NCBI GenBank assembly: GCA_024362935.1
Contig: JANCRA010000019.1
Location: 1,518,001 to 1,582,000, forward strand
Length of the DNA: 64,000 nucleotides
Direction of reading: 5' to 3'
DNA from: Setophaga petechia
Taxonomy: Eukaryota > Chordata > Aves > Passeriformes > Parulidae
The position numbers and the translations under genes were made by a program. This document shows positions 35,201 through 49,400 of the stretch, piece by piece. The notes under the pieces are model-generated. The model worked only from the letters and a program-made list of their open reading frames with translations, was not told the DNA's origin and searched no databases. Position 1 is the first letter of the stretch, and every line of letters begins with the position of its first letter.

Positions 35201-38200
35201 TGATTTGAAATGGTTAAGTTTGGTTAACCGTCTTCATTTATAAGGCTGAATTCTCTTGTAGTTTCTTATGAAAGGTCCATGTTAGAATTGCTTGTGAAGG
35301 TGTTGATAGAACCTTTCATCAAGGGTGAAAGTTCTACAAAAGTATGCGCAACTTGCCAAAAAACATAGTTCAGTGTCCTTTTGTGACATGTTGAAAATGA
35401 CATAGTTTACAAGCTTCTTATAGAAAATTTTCTGAAACTTCCCCCCTCTCTCTTGCCCATTCTGCTAAATTATGAAATTGCAATCAAAACTGGGGCAGGT
35501 GTGAGGGGTTGGAGGGGGTACACATGTGTGTGTGTGTTTTGGTTTAATTTTCCTAAGGTTAGGAATCTGAATGGACATTAATTTCCAGAATCTTGGAAAG
35601 ATTTTATTCAGATTGACTGTGAAGGTTTATTTCTGGAATTCTGAAGTCTTCTATGAAAGTGAATTACTATTTTTGTCTCAGCCCTGTAACATATATAGAC
35701 AGTTTCACTTGCCAAGCAGCATTCTTCTTCAAAACCCTTTGCGGATATTAAAGTTTATAAATCTAAATAATTAATTATTTAAAATACAGGGCATTTGAGA
35801 CCCCTTTTTACATGGCTACTTGCCATTCAGATGTCCAGATTTTTAGCAAGCCTTGTTCTCTTCTTCTACAATGCATATACAAGCATATTTCATTGCACAT
35901 ACACCAGAAAGACACATTTTTGAAAATCACAGAACACATGGGGGTAGATTAAACTACATGTCCTGTTCCTCCTAATGCTCTTTGTCTGACATCTTACTAA
36001 TTAATGTGTTCAGCTCAACAGATCAAGGGCTTTTAGTTGAAGGATCTGTTATCACAGAATATTCCTCCCTTTCCTGGATTTAACTAGCTGGCTTCCTCAG
36101 ATTCTGTGGAGCTCTAGTTACATCTGAGATGTGCTCTTTATCTTCTCAGATTTTTTTTGCCATTCTGTTAATTGTATTTCCTAATTTTAACACTTTTTTT
36201 TTTCATAGCTTTAACTAAATTTCACAGCAGTTTAATAGATTTAAAGTTGTAGAGTTTCTGTAAGCTTCAGCAACATAGAAGATGTGTTAGAAGAGAGCAA
36301 AATAAATTTATTAGTGCCCACACAAGAGGAAGAATTAAATATGAAATGCTCTTTTTTTGTACTACTGTTGTATCCAATGGCTTCTCTCAGTACTGATACT
36401 GCTTACAAGAATGAAAGAATCTTGACTCAAAATTCAAAATATTTTTGTTAAAGTATCATGAGCTCACATCTTCACAGTAATTCCAGCTTGCATATTGTAT
36501 CCAAAGTATTTAGAGGAAACTTGGCTAGAGTATTTCTGTACTGCAACCAAGGTAGTAGTGTAGGTGTATAAAGCAAGAGTCGTTAACAGACCTGAACTGC
36601 ATTTAGAAAAGGAAGGTCAACTACAAGATGGTGTGAACTACTTTTTGAAAAGAAAATTTCTCCAGTCTCGAAACTTTCAAAACCACCTAATTCTTAAACA
36701 AGAATATGAAGAATCAGAGAGCACTACGCTACACTGCATTCTTTTTATGATTTCTAACCTTGTAAGAGTTCAGGAGGCATACCAAACTTTATTCTAGCTA
36801 TTTTTTTTCTTCTAAGAGGTCTTAACATTATTTCAACATCATTTTTCTCAATTGAATAAATTGAGGTAGTTCTCATCCCAAGACTTCCATTTACTTTTGT
36901 GGTGTGCATTTGGAATCTGTTTAGCAATAATTTCTTGGCTGTTTACAATCCTTTGAAATGCTTGAAAGAGCTAATATTGTATGCTTGTTTTATACACCAT
37001 GTGAAACAGGCATGGAATCAAAACACTGGTTGAACTTCAATGCTGGCATTCCCAGCTTGCTTGACTCCAGCCACCATGTCAGCAGTGCTCACAGAATCAA
37101 AAACAAGAGCAGAACAGCGTGTAATGCAGCCATGTGTTCTCTTGGTTCTACAATTGCAGTCTCTGCAGCACACAGAGCTTGTGATGCTGTCCAAAAGATA
37201 GCAATTTGTTTGCAATTTCAAAATGGGGTTTTTGACACGATGTACTTACTTGACATTATAATACAATAGTAGAAGTGGGGTATCATGGCTATTGCAAAAT
37301 AAACTGTCATTGGGAACAGTCTTGTCCACAATTAAAGCATGGATACTGAAAAAAGGAGAATTTCAGCTGACAAAATTATTGCATGTATATAGCTTGACAA
37401 TATGCATTTTAAGGGAGTAGTCACTTCCTTTCCAAGAATTCTTGACATTCAAAATAAAATACTCTTCAAAAAATCTTGACTGACCTGGCTCTTTCGTGAG
37501 CACTGTAGACACAAAGTTTTAAGATGTCTATGCTTATGTCCTTATTGCATTTGCACTGCATACAGCATAAAAATAAGTGATGCTATTTTCACTGTGTGAG
37601 ATCTGGGAGAGAAGCAGCCAACTTGTAGCTATAACAGGCAGCAGCAATAAGCATCACTACCGGCAGACTCTGGCAGATATTTTGCTGTCACCATTGTTTC
37701 TTAAAATAAAACCCTTTTTTGCTAAAAACTGTCTTTGCCCTCATGCCATTTTGATATCTTCGCTTTCCTTGCTGTCTTGGTTAAGGCCATAGGGAGTGCA
37801 ATTTACGGAGTTCCAAATTTTATATGGATCCCTTGTGGAGGTACAACCAGAGTTCATATATCTCTGATTCTTTCAATCCTCCTTTGTCTCAAGGGGAGTA
37901 TAAATATAAACCTATTTGGCCGTCTCTATAGATTTTTGAGGTTCTGTGCTTTTTCTCAAGCCAAAGTTGATAAAGATAGTTGCACAGGCAAAAAAAGAAA
38001 AAAAACCCAACAAAACATGTAATTTTAACTCAGAAAGCACAGAACATTATAATCTTCAAGCATGATGTCTTCTGATACCACCTAGAATAATCCAGAGAAC
38101 AGCTGAGAAGATTTTGCTTTAACTAAAACAAAATAAAACAGGGAAATGGGTGACTAACCTTAAAAAGATAAGCACTGGAGTAATTGAGAAAGGAGGAGGA

Positions 38201-41200
38201 GGACTAGATAGAAACAAAGAGTGACAATAAGTTATCACATTTGCTATCACCCTTGCTATACAAAATAACAACCGGTGGTGCGCTGCATTATCTCTGTCTT
38301 CAACTGTATCCTCTGATATGATCCACAGTTCTTCTTTATGATAGGCATTGCATATCAGAGTTTAGAAGTTGCTATTAATCTTGTGTGGGGAAAAGGGAAC
38401 ACATTGAAGACATTATTGTTAGTCTAATAAGGTCTGAACAGTCTAACCAAATTGCCTATCATTTATTATTAGTGTACTTACAATGATACTTTTATAGCTA
38501 ATAATACACTCAAGATTTCTAGGCACAAGCATCTGTCATTTAATCTTTTCCTCCAGTGTAAATTCACCCTTTAAATATCTCTCTAGATCCCAAAGTGAGC
38601 AGCATCAAGGAGGGATATGGTTTGAGCTGCAGCAAGTTATCAACATCCCAAGTGGTTTTTTGGAAGAAATATGACAGAGATTTCTTTTCCCTCTCTGTAG
38701 GGTCCATGTATGGTCACTGGCTTACAAGGCTGTACTTCTTTTTTGATCAGTAACTGGCCACTGTGCATTGGGCTTACAGTTTGGAATCCCTGATATCCTC
38801 CAGCATCTTTTCAGTCCCTCATCATGTTTTGTTTTAGGTTCATAAATAGCTTGCTCCCCCACTGACTAAATACTTATTATTGCTATCCAGTAACTAACAA
38901 GATATTACAACACACAATTGCCCAAAGTTAAAAAAGTTCAGGCTGTAGTATCTTACCACTGCACAGCTGCTGTCAAAAGAAAAATACAAAGGACTCAGCT
39001 CCAGATAAACAAAACAAGTCCTGACACCATGCTGCCATAGAAAAAGCCTTTTGCTAGCAATAAGAAAACTGTATTTATTGGATTTAACCTGGCATGTTCT
39101 ACTGAATTTTAGCATGAACTTCCACTGGTCTGTATGACTCAGCTGTATGACTAAAGAAAATTTACTTTAGTTCCTGGGAAAGAAAGATCGCAGGTATGAG
39201 AAGCTGTATCCAAAGATTGCAAGGGAGTTAAAATACAGATAAAAAGTGAACCACAAATTTTAAAATTAAGGGCAGTATGGTATGTTTCTGTCTGTTGCAT
39301 GATAAAGACACCTCTCTTGATACCTACATAAAGAGGATCACATTCATTGTTGATATGACTCCAGAAATATTAGTAATGTCATAAAAGGAATTTATTTGGC
39401 TTAAAACTTGTCTCACAGAGATAATTTGGTGCTTGTCAGTCCTAAAATTCCACCACTCACAGATACATGATAAAATTTCTATTCCAGTTTCATTAACATG
39501 ACAATTGTTCTTTCTCTGTGTCATGGCTTTTGAATTCTTTTGCTGTGAGTACTCAAAGTCTAATTCTTCTTTCCTTGTGGTAAAATGCACATAATTTCTA
39601 CATTTTAAAGATTTGGCTACCCCATAGAGACAAAAAAAGAAAAAAAAAGTTCTTCATAATATTTGCAGATCTTCCAGATTTATCATCTACAGTAATATAG
39701 AAGCCCATATGGGACTCTAAAAGATGCAGACATTTCTCAACTCAACTCTCTCTACTTTTCTCCACATCACAGAAATATAAGCAACTTCTTCTCAAAAAAA
39801 ATTATCTTCAAATGCAAACTGATTTAATAGGAAAGAAATTATTTTTTCTCCTTTCCTGCTGTGTGTCTAGTGGTATCAAAAATTTGATGCAGGATATCTT
39901 GAAACCATTTTAAAAGCCTACGTAATTACAGAATTGTTTCCAATAGTTTAATATAGCCCTAGAAAGTAAGATTAATGTTTAAAAATGGAAATAACCATTT
40001 TTAAAAAATGGATAAATGCCAGACAGATGGCAATGAAATTTTAAAGAAATAGTGTATTTGCTAGCATTGTTGAAATAGAAAAGAATACTAGTGTGTATCA
40101 CAGACCTAAATGTCAAAAAGTCATCAATCAATTGCAGAGAAATTACACATTTTTGTGGTCTCCTTAATCCTTGGATGTTTGGATAGTAGAACAAAGACTT
40201 CAAAAGGAACAGCAGAAAAGTAGTTCCAGTAATTTGGCACAATGAGTGACTGAATCACTGGCCTGGACTGACTTTCCTGTGGCTCAAGAAATTTTCCAGA
40301 TAACATTTTCTCTGAACACAGGTCTATGTGTGTGTTTCTGTCTGCTGTGCTCCAGTTCACAGGGTATGGTCCTTTCATGTTAAAGGCACCATTGAGATGT
40401 TTTTGTCACATTTTAGGAAGGTGCCAGAGAGTCTGGGGAGTGCCTCTGTGGCAACATAACAGAATCCCTTTTAAGCTGTAATACATTATATCCCTTTTTC
40501 TTTTCTTTTTCCCTGATGTCTTCACAGAACAAAGAGTAGGAGAATGCCTTAATTATTTTTCATGAACAGGCCAATTTTGATCTCATGGCAGATAATTATT
40601 CTGTAGCACACATTTTTTTCTCATCTTTAAAATATTATTACAAATAACTAAGAACTTAATGAACATTTATTGTTTTATCCCAATAGTGTATACTGAGGAT
40701 CAGAGCAGGATATTGTTCAATACTGAAGCTTTTCACATGCCATTGTATATGTGTGTATAATACTTCTTGCTATGGTGAGAATTTACCAGAAGTCTACGGA
40801 TAGAAAATTAACATATTGGTTGAAAAATAAAGTTATAAAATTACAGAATAAAATCTGCCTGTGAAATTGAGATCAGCTGCATTGACCTCCAAGTTTAACA
40901 GCATTTTAAATGTATCCTAATATCTGTTCCATTGTCTAGGATGGTTTGAGTACAGCATAGCATGGTTATACCTACATGAACTGGAAGAAATTATAAGTGT
41001 TGAGGTGGAATAGTTCCCTACTCCTTGAGGACCTCTATCATAATAGGCACATTTCCTAAATATTTTTTTTTTGGTCATAGTAATTGCAGGATTGGGTCTG
41101 TTGCGTTTAATAAAATGCTGCCCTTTGAGCAGCAGTAATACAAAGTATCTGTTTTTCATCTACATGTTAAGAAATGATCCTCCTACACAGCCCCACTGAT

Positions 41201-41429
41201 TCCATACGAAGGTAGCAGCCCTCCTGTATGTCACTACTTATACGCAATTTAATCTGGCATAATCAGGCATTAAACTGCATGAACTGCTTAAACTGTCTGG
41301 CAGATAAAGGTTGTTCCCTTCTCATTCCCTGTACAGGTACAAAAATAGAGGCCTAGTTTAACATTAACTTGCAGATTAGGTTTTGCTGGTTGAAAATGAA
41401 AAAAAGCGCTGATTTTCTGGCTCTGTAGT
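32207..41429. other. AT-rich non-coding sequence, nothing recognised
   Basis: No exon, RNA gene or repeat family recognised over about 9 kb. Simple sequence is minor: TA-rich 32939-32987 and a TG run at 35525-35538. The longest frame (144 codons, minus, 33598-34032) lies in a slightly GC-richer patch and has no recognisable domain. The patch 36960-37250 is free of simple repeats and also unassigned. Confidence 0.5.
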
Positions 41430-41480
41430 AAAAAACAAAACAAAACAAAAAAAAAAAAACCAAAAAAACCAAACAAAAAT
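41430..41480. repeat. A-rich tract interrupted by C
   Basis: aaaac units, then a run of 13 A, then accaaaaaaaccaaac. Same style as 25441-25568 and 32079-32206, but shorter. Confidence 0.9.
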
Positions 41481-44048
41481 CAGGTGGGAAGCCTTCATTA
41501 AAGAAAGCCGCTGCAATTAATTAATGATCAAAAAGGGCAGTGCTGCCAGCCAAGCTTTTAACATGTAATTTTCTGGTATGTGAATACACTCTAAGATCCT
41601 TCTTTTGTGAACCAGAAATTGAGTGCTTAGTAGTGACATGCATCATCCTCCCAGACAATAAGCAGCATGTGGTTTCACAAGCTGGGGTCACACCACCTTG
41701 TAGTAACTGGACGTCAATTATTTTCCTTGGAAACAATGACTACCTGCAACATTAAACTCCCATGCTTTTGTGAGGACACAGAATGTTACCTGGTGAGGGT
41801 GTCAGTGATACTGCCTATTGCTGCTGCAGATAAAGTGTCTGTCTAATGAAGCAGGAACAATGCTTCTTTTCATCTGCTGCATGCCTAACCTTCTCACTTT
41901 GATCAGGGGTGTTGTGTGGGTGGAGGAGCCTGGATTAGTGAATCATTCCTGATTCATGGTGATATCGTCAGCAGCAGTGTTTTAGGCTTAGAGCATTGTT
42001 TATTGCTTGGTGCTGAGAGGAACAACATTACATAGGTAGGATCACAGGATGAAAATCTGACTGAACTAAGCCTGAGATGTATTGGTGTTTCTTAAAGATC
42101 TAAGATACGGAGATTTTGTTTATGAAGTGAATCCAGTGGAGAAAAAAAATGGTTTAGAACCAGTTTTACATGTTTTTTTATATATTTCTATTATCTCTGT
42201 ATTCTAACGAGTATTTTAGCAGCGTAGCCCTACTTTTTCAAAAATTTTGCTCACGAGGAAGCTGAAATGTTTCTATTGTCTTCCTTAATTAGTTCCACCA
42301 ACAAAGATATTTTCTGCACTCATGATTCTAGTTAATGAAACTTCTGGTGACTAAAATATTGAGACAAGAGACTGCTCTGGACCTTAGGTAATCTGAGTTC
42401 CCTTCTAATTTTAAATTTAAAATTATACCAATATTGAAACAACAGTGGGAAGTAAGCATCTAAGTAGCCTGCGATAAATTACTTAGCTTCTTATCTCTAC
42501 TTTGGATAGAAAACTGTTAAGTATTGTTAATGCATTTTTCAGGGTTTTTTTTTGTGCTCAGACAGTAAAATCTTTAGAATACTCTGCTACTTCCTTATCT
42601 CTACATATAGGTGAAGAGACTCTCCCATCTCATCTAGGGTAATGCAACAAATGAGAAGAAGAAAGGGAATGAAAATGGAAAATTGTGCAGGGTAGGTTTG
42701 GTCTGCAAGTTTTTTTCAATTCCTGCCCAATTCTCTTATAATCACAAGAGTTACAGTTATGTAAAAAAGAGGAGAGCAGAGAATCAAGAGAAATCAGTTG
42801 ATAAACTCAAGACTGAGTCTTTCATGTGGTTTTCAGAGGAGTTTTAAGAACAAACTCAAAAAGCCCTGAAACTTGTCTTGGAAAAGACAAGTGGTAAACA
42901 GATGTTAAAGATTACTCAAGTTTCTGCACTCACTGAACCACAACATAACTTGATTTTGTTGCTCTTTTGATAAGACCAGGATTTCTGGAGCATGCCTGTG
43001 TTCAATAAACACACACCTCTGTTTCTTTTCCTATTAACGGAAGTAACCTCTGGGGAACAAAACTTTTCCAGTGGTAATTAGGCTTGTTTTCAATAAAATT
43101 TGTGGTATATGAAAACATATAGATAAATGTTCTTTCATATTTTTGATCAGTTTTTTATGGATTATACTTGTGTTTTCTCTCACTCCTTTAAGAGCTGCTA
43201 AACTATGGAACAGCTACTGGTGGCATTATTCTTTTGCAAATCTATTCATATTCCTCACCACCTATCTTTCTATGTTAATGTAATTTTCAGTAGGTTCGTT
43301 ATGTTGGGAATCCCAATATCTCCTAATCACTTACTATTGCCTTAAATTTACATATATTTGCAGATGAAATGGAGAGATGTGCTGCTGTGCATCAGGTGAA
43401 TAAAAATGCAGCAGGTTTTTTTTAACAGAAAGTCCAGTGAGTTATTATGTTCTTTCTACCTTGTTTTAAACACCATTTGCAATGCCTTGATACATGTAGA
43501 CAGGAAAAGCATTATTTATTCTAAAGAGCAAGCATACTTCCTATAATACCATGAGAACACAGATTTCTCTAATTTCTGGTCAATATTATTCACACTTGAG
43601 AGGAAACTTTCCCTTCTGCTTTAGGCTGTAGTTTAGATAGATATTCTGAAAATATTTCCACTATCACAACGTTCTCATAGTGGGCAAATAGAGTGAATTA
43701 AATTGGCGGTCTTTGCAACAATAGAGTTTGATTTGCAATGGTTTGGATGTAAGGTCACAAAGACATGAACTTTTACAAGCCTGTGAGACAAATTTGTTGA
43801 AAAGGAATCTAGATTCTGGTGGCTTAGCTGGTCTGTGTGTGCATCAGTTATCCATGGAAGGAGGCACTGGCATCATGAATGAGCCAGTGAGCAGAGGTAA
43901 ACAGGATAAGGAAAATTGTGGAGAAAATCCTTTTTATTTACTATCAATATTTCAATTCCTGGATAAGACCTGAATTTAGGTAATGTTCCAAAACCTACTG
44001 TCTGGACATTGTGATTGATCATATTAAATGCTTGCTTGGAAGTAGCTT
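41481..44048. other. Non-coding sequence, nothing recognised
   Basis: No gene or repeat family recognised. At 41521-41755, 71-codon frames are open on both strands, with no known domain. Confidence 0.5.
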
Positions 44049-44172
44049 AATAAATAAATAAATAATTAAATAAGTGGTGGATATTATATTTGAACCAATT
44101 TGATAAATTTTTATCTCAGTAAATAAGCCATATGGGGTTTTTTTTGGGTTTTTTTGTTTTTTTTTTTTTTTA
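44049..44172. repeat. Short (TAAA)n and a T/G tract
   Basis: Imperfect TAAA units at 44049-44072. After about 60 bases of ordinary sequence there is a T-rich tract with G triplets at 44135-44172 (ggggtttttttttggg, then T runs). Confidence 0.85.
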
Positions 44173-45529
44173 ATAATCCCTACATTATTGCTACATCACT
44201 TCTTTAAGAAACAGGAAACAGGGGATTTAAGCACTTGTCTTTACATTCTTTTGTAGAGAGAAAACTTGTCTTTATTTTCTTCTATCATAACCTATAACAC
44301 ACTTTTTCAGTCGAGGACAACCTTACCTTGAACTCTGGGCAAAATCTCAAGTTATGTTAATTTGCTAAATCCAGTAGACCTAAACTTCTACTTACAGCTT
44401 GCAAAGTCAAACGTTTTTTTCATGCAGGTCCCAACCTTTAAAACACTTATAAGGAGGCATCCTCTTCTGTTTTCTCTTCTCTTTCAAGGAGCACTGAATG
44501 TGCTTCCAGGTAAAATTTTTTTTTGTTTTACAAGCTGACACTTTTTGATTCTATGTTATTTCTAATTATGTCTTGAAAACATAAGATTGATTTTGTCCTT
44601 ATATAGGCTATATTTATAATTTTTTATATATTTTAATATTTTTTCATGCCTAGTATCATTACTAGAATCCTTAGGTAAAAGTACACATTTCTTAAACTCT
44701 CCCGCAAATTCTGAGGGATTTTTTTTTATCTTTTCCTGTATTCAAAAAGGAGAAAAATAAAATAACTTGAAAATTTTACTGAAAAGTTTACTGTAAAGCC
44801 TTCTAAATTCAGAGCAAGAAATTTTCAAACTACTTAAAAAGATGCAAAGAACAAATATGAAAATGTTCTGACTGCCAAATCACACACATAAGTTTCACAT
44901 GCACATCTGTTCACTAAAAATAAAACTATTTATAAGTAAAGATAGGAATTTAAGCACACAAGTAAACCAACTGAATAACCTACCTATTTTGCACTCTTAA
45001 ATGCGCAGTCAGAACATGGAAGGTGATTTTATTCAAATACTTCTCTAAATGTAATAGTACTTTTCTATTTAAGACTTTAAATATCTGTGTTTTTCCCCTA
45101 AATACAAATAGACAATAACACAGTAGTAATAGATGCTAGTCTTCAAAGGTACTTAAAAAGACTATTACAGGATACAACCTTAAAATGACCAACATGTTAA
45201 GGTAAACGAGAAAAAGAAGAAAAATGTTTCTTCACGATCTATAACTTTGGGGCCCTTGGTTTGTTTTTCTTTCTTTCACAGTTGCTTCCCTGTGAGAACA
45301 TATAAAATCCCTTCTCAAGGGTACATGACTTGCTAGTCTAAAGAATCCTAAGTAAGTAATTCTAGGTCAAGAAAGACTATTATCTACTTTATGACAGTAG
45401 CTGATAGCGTTCCTCAAGCAAGAAATATAAACCATACAGTAATGCTTACCCATCTTTCAGCACTGTGGCTTAAAAGCTTCTCAAGATATTGATATTATCT
45501 TTTTGTTTAAAACTTTAAACAGTTTCTAC
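44173..45529. other. AT-rich non-coding sequence, nothing recognised
   Basis: No gene or repeat family recognised. Confidence 0.5.
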
Positions 45530-46470
45530 TTCATTACCGTGTTTAATTGCTTTTTGTATCTATTTATAATTTGACATTAACTACTTCCTTCAGCTACAAG
45601 TCTCTTCCACAGTCTAACTGCAGTGTGGAACAAGCATTTGTTTTTGTTTTAAAACTCTACGTAGTGTTTTCTTTGCTGTAGTTTCAGTGCTCTCATTATC
45701 ACAAATATTAGATAATAACTCACTTTATGCACACCTCATGTGTAGTTGTTTTCCCTTCACTGTTTTTTAAAAGTTTAGGTCTATTTTTATTTACTCATGA
45801 AAAAGCAACTGCTTCCTCTGTAACTTTTTTGAGTGGTGGGGTCCAAGTTCTCACACAGCAGTCAAGATACAGCAAAGATTTATGCAGTTTTATAATGATG
45901 CCTAGTCTTTAATTCTCTATTCTTTGTGAATAATTCCTTCATTTTGTCTATTTTTGGGATTAATGCTGTTCACAATGATTCTCACATCTCGTTTCGATTT
46001 AAATTAGGTAGATTTAATTATATCACCCAGAGCATGTTTGGGACCGCTTTTTATCATGTGTGTAACCTTGAAGTTATCATTCCTGAATATCATCTATCAC
46101 TTTATCACTTAATCTTTAGATACCATGGTAGTCTCTGTAGCTCTTTAGAGCCAGCTGTTTTATTGTCCTCAGGAATTTTGAATCACCAGGAAACTTTGTC
46201 ATCTTACTAATTACCTCCTTCTATTATTTTTCAATATGGTGAGCAGCAAAAGTCCAGGCAAAAATCTCTGTGAGATGTGTCTGAAAAGTGATCATTTACT
46301 TACTCCTTTATTCCCAAGTGCTTTATCTTATAATCCACAAGTTCTTAAGAACCCTTATTGTGTGATGTTGCCCAGTTTTCTACTGTGGACAGATGAAGCA
46401 CTTTTAGATACCTGTACAAAATTTTATTGTGTGAAGATTGACTCATGATAATACTATATGATAGTGGGGA
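45530..46470 (-). mobile_element. Ancient CR1-like LINE fragment, highly decayed
   Basis: On the plus strand this reads like the reverse complement of reptile/avian CR1 ORF2. Landmarks: 'gtggaacaagcatttgtttttg' near 45627 (split only for naming), 'cttttttgagtggtggggtccaagttctcacacagcagtcaagatac' around 45823-45870, and 'ttgaatcaccaggaaactttgtcatctta' around 46178-46206. The last one is the antisense of the reverse transcriptase catalytic FADD region, now decayed to about F-P-G-D. It is followed by a stretch matching '...NIFINDLEKG' upstream in the element. The match fades near 46470. Stops and indels are everywhere, so it is far older than the other CR1 copies here. The identification rests on remembered family sequence. 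Confidence 0.68.
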
Positions 46471-49400
46471 ATTATAAATGTTTCTGCCTACCTAAAATAT
46501 AGATACGTCTAAAAAACCACAGTAAATACACAATATTTTTCTTTGCCTATTTGGTTTGATGAAATGCTGCAGTCCTGAGTGTCTATCTCCTTGAGAATGC
46601 TGTAGCCAGAAGGACACACTCTCTTCTTTATGGGGTAAAAGTTGAATTCTCAATATTTTTGTTGTTTGCTTGTATGTTTGTTCTGTTGTTCTTTCTTTTT
46701 ATATCCTTTAAAATTTTCTGTGTTCTGGAACTGACCCATTTACAGGAAGCAAAATTCCTGTTTAAAGTGAGGAATCCAGAAGGATAAAGGAATTATTTCT
46801 CTGAATGTAGGCATTTTCACAGCAATACTACCAGCAGAAGTCACACAGGATTGCCTCTACTTTCCTTTAAATATTAAAAAAAACCCAAAACATGGTCCTT
46901 GTTACAGAGCAATCCCGGCTAATCTTCTATACAGCACATGTGGCCTTATTCCTACACATTACATTTTGTACATTACTTATTGCTTACCCTGTGTTTATCT
47001 GCATTCTAATTTGTGTTTAATAAGAAAAATACTTCCATTTCCCCAAAAGGCATTTAATTGAAGTGAAGGTGACCAGCAGGTGGTTTGCATAAAATTTCAT
47101 TAGCCTCTTAGATTGTTTTTGACACCTTTATGAAAGAATGCTTCATTACCATGCAAATGGTCATTGGCCCAGCTTCCAAGCTAATCACCATACAGCATAA
47201 CATGCATATCACAGTGGTATATTGTGTATGATTTATATGATTGCTTCAGCTAATTTCAGAGTTATAATGGCACACTTAAATAACTGCAGAATGGCAAGCA
47301 TCTCATATAAGTCATATCCATTTATGCCATTAAGAGTATCAAGTACAGTCCAGATAAGAAAAGAACCAAAGAAAATGCATTTTTTTGATACTCGCAACCT
47401 TCTTAATAAAGAAAATCATGATTTCTTTCCATCTTTGAGGTGACATGGAAATTGAATACAAGTATAAAGTTTCATTTCTTTGGTTATTCCTCATGAATAT
47501 GAATAAAGTAAGGTCTATTTTGCATACAAGTTTGTAGTCCAATAATTTATACAATTTCCAAGAATTAAAAGGATGAAAATATTTGAAAATAAATTTTTTA
47601 AAATTACACTTTCTTTTGTTTTGTAGCATTTTTTTTCATATTGTTAACTTCTTTAAATATGAGATTTTAATCCGCGTTTTTTCTATAATTTCTAGCTTAT
47701 ACATTAGCAGTAGAAAATTTCAAGTCAATATCCAGAGTCTGGTTGATTTTTTTTTTTCACTGCATGCACAGTTTACATCTTCTCATGTAATATTCTAATT
47801 TTTCTGAATGCTGCTCGAAACATAGCTTTTGAACATGGATTCAGTTAATTTCAAGTAATACAAGCTATGTATACAAGGAAAAGCTGCAAAAGTACTGTGA
47901 TTTTTCTGAAAAATTTCCTCTTGGTGGAACTTATTTAGAGAAATTATTGGAAGGTAGAGACTGGAAGGGTTTGGTTTTTTTTAATAACTGGCATCTGCTT
48001 ACAGCCAAGCATAGGAATGTGTACATGTTTTTGTGCATGTTTTTGTGACTTTTTCTTTTTCTAAGTAATTAAAATGGAGCTTGGACCTGCAGGTCCCATA
48101 TTAAGGCCATTGAATGTTTCAATCCCACCTATCAAGTACTTAAGTATTAATACCTGGAAACTGACACTGAAGTTGCATGTAGGAAAAAAAAAGCCACAAT
48201 GATATTGCAATTGTTACCCTTTCCCTTTCCTGTCCAGCTTTATAAGTGTACATTTACTCAAACATTTACCCTTCTTTGGAAAGAGAACTCTTTTTGGTAG
48301 ATTCAAAATTATGCATATCTTGGCCCTGTCTTAGTGGCCCTGTAGGGTTTGAAGTGAGAGTGGCAGACTATTAGCATAAAACAAATTGAAAAGTCTCAGT
48401 GTTAGCAAGCCTTTAAGTGATATTGAATTAGCTAGTTTAAAATATTGCTATCATAACAATGCTTGCTGCAACTACTCCTACTACAAACAATTTTTGACTT
48501 TAACAAGCAGTGTCACTTTTTCTGAAATTCATATATTGTTATGATAAACAATGAAATTATGTGATTTATTTTGACATTAATTACTCAATTACTGGTATAA
48601 TTCTTGCTGTAGATTGTGGAAAATAAGTCTCAAACCCAAGATTAAGGTTTCTGAATTTTTTGACAGCTTAAAAAAATACACCATATCTCAAGATTTTTTA
48701 AAATTATGTTTAAATACTTATGTCTTTGAGTTGCTTACTTACTGTAATAGTGAAGATTAGTTAGACAGTATGGAATAAATGCAATTAACATAACTCTCAG
48801 TATTACAAATACAACCTGACCTATATGAACTTCATTTTCCTTAATTCATTCTTTATAAAAAGACATTCTTTTTATAAAGAGACACTTTTTATTTTTTTTT
48901 ACATATTTTTTCATGAAGAGTCACAGCATTGGAATATGGTTAAAAAAGGATGGCAGTTTCAAAATTCCACGGTGGGAATCATAACACTCCAGCTACTGGC
49001 CTTCTATTTTAATAGAAAATAATATAATTTAAAGCATTTCTGCTGACCCAATGGGTGATACAGGATACGAAGAATGAAGTGATTTTTTCTCATACGACAT
49101 TTCAACTTTCTATACCTCATAGGCAAACCTATGAATTCCATGAAAATATAACTGTGCACTGTCAGGCTCTGAATGTCTGTTTCTCATTTGGACATCTTCA
49201 CCTTCTGAATGGTACTAAAATATGATGCAGTTCTGTGTGAGTTTTAGTGAAAGATATTGACGTAATTTCAAATACTCTGGTATTCTACTATTGATGTGTT
49301 ATGTGTGGCAACATAATATGAAAAACTATATGACAGACCATGTTAAATGCATGTTATGATTTGTAAAATTAAATTGCACAATACATGGAGAAACACCCTT

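Noticed and set aside
21914..47160. Octamer words (ATTTGCAT/ATGCAAAT) near 21914, 30863 and 47152
   Set aside because: Three copies in 64 kb of AT-rich DNA is about the chance number.
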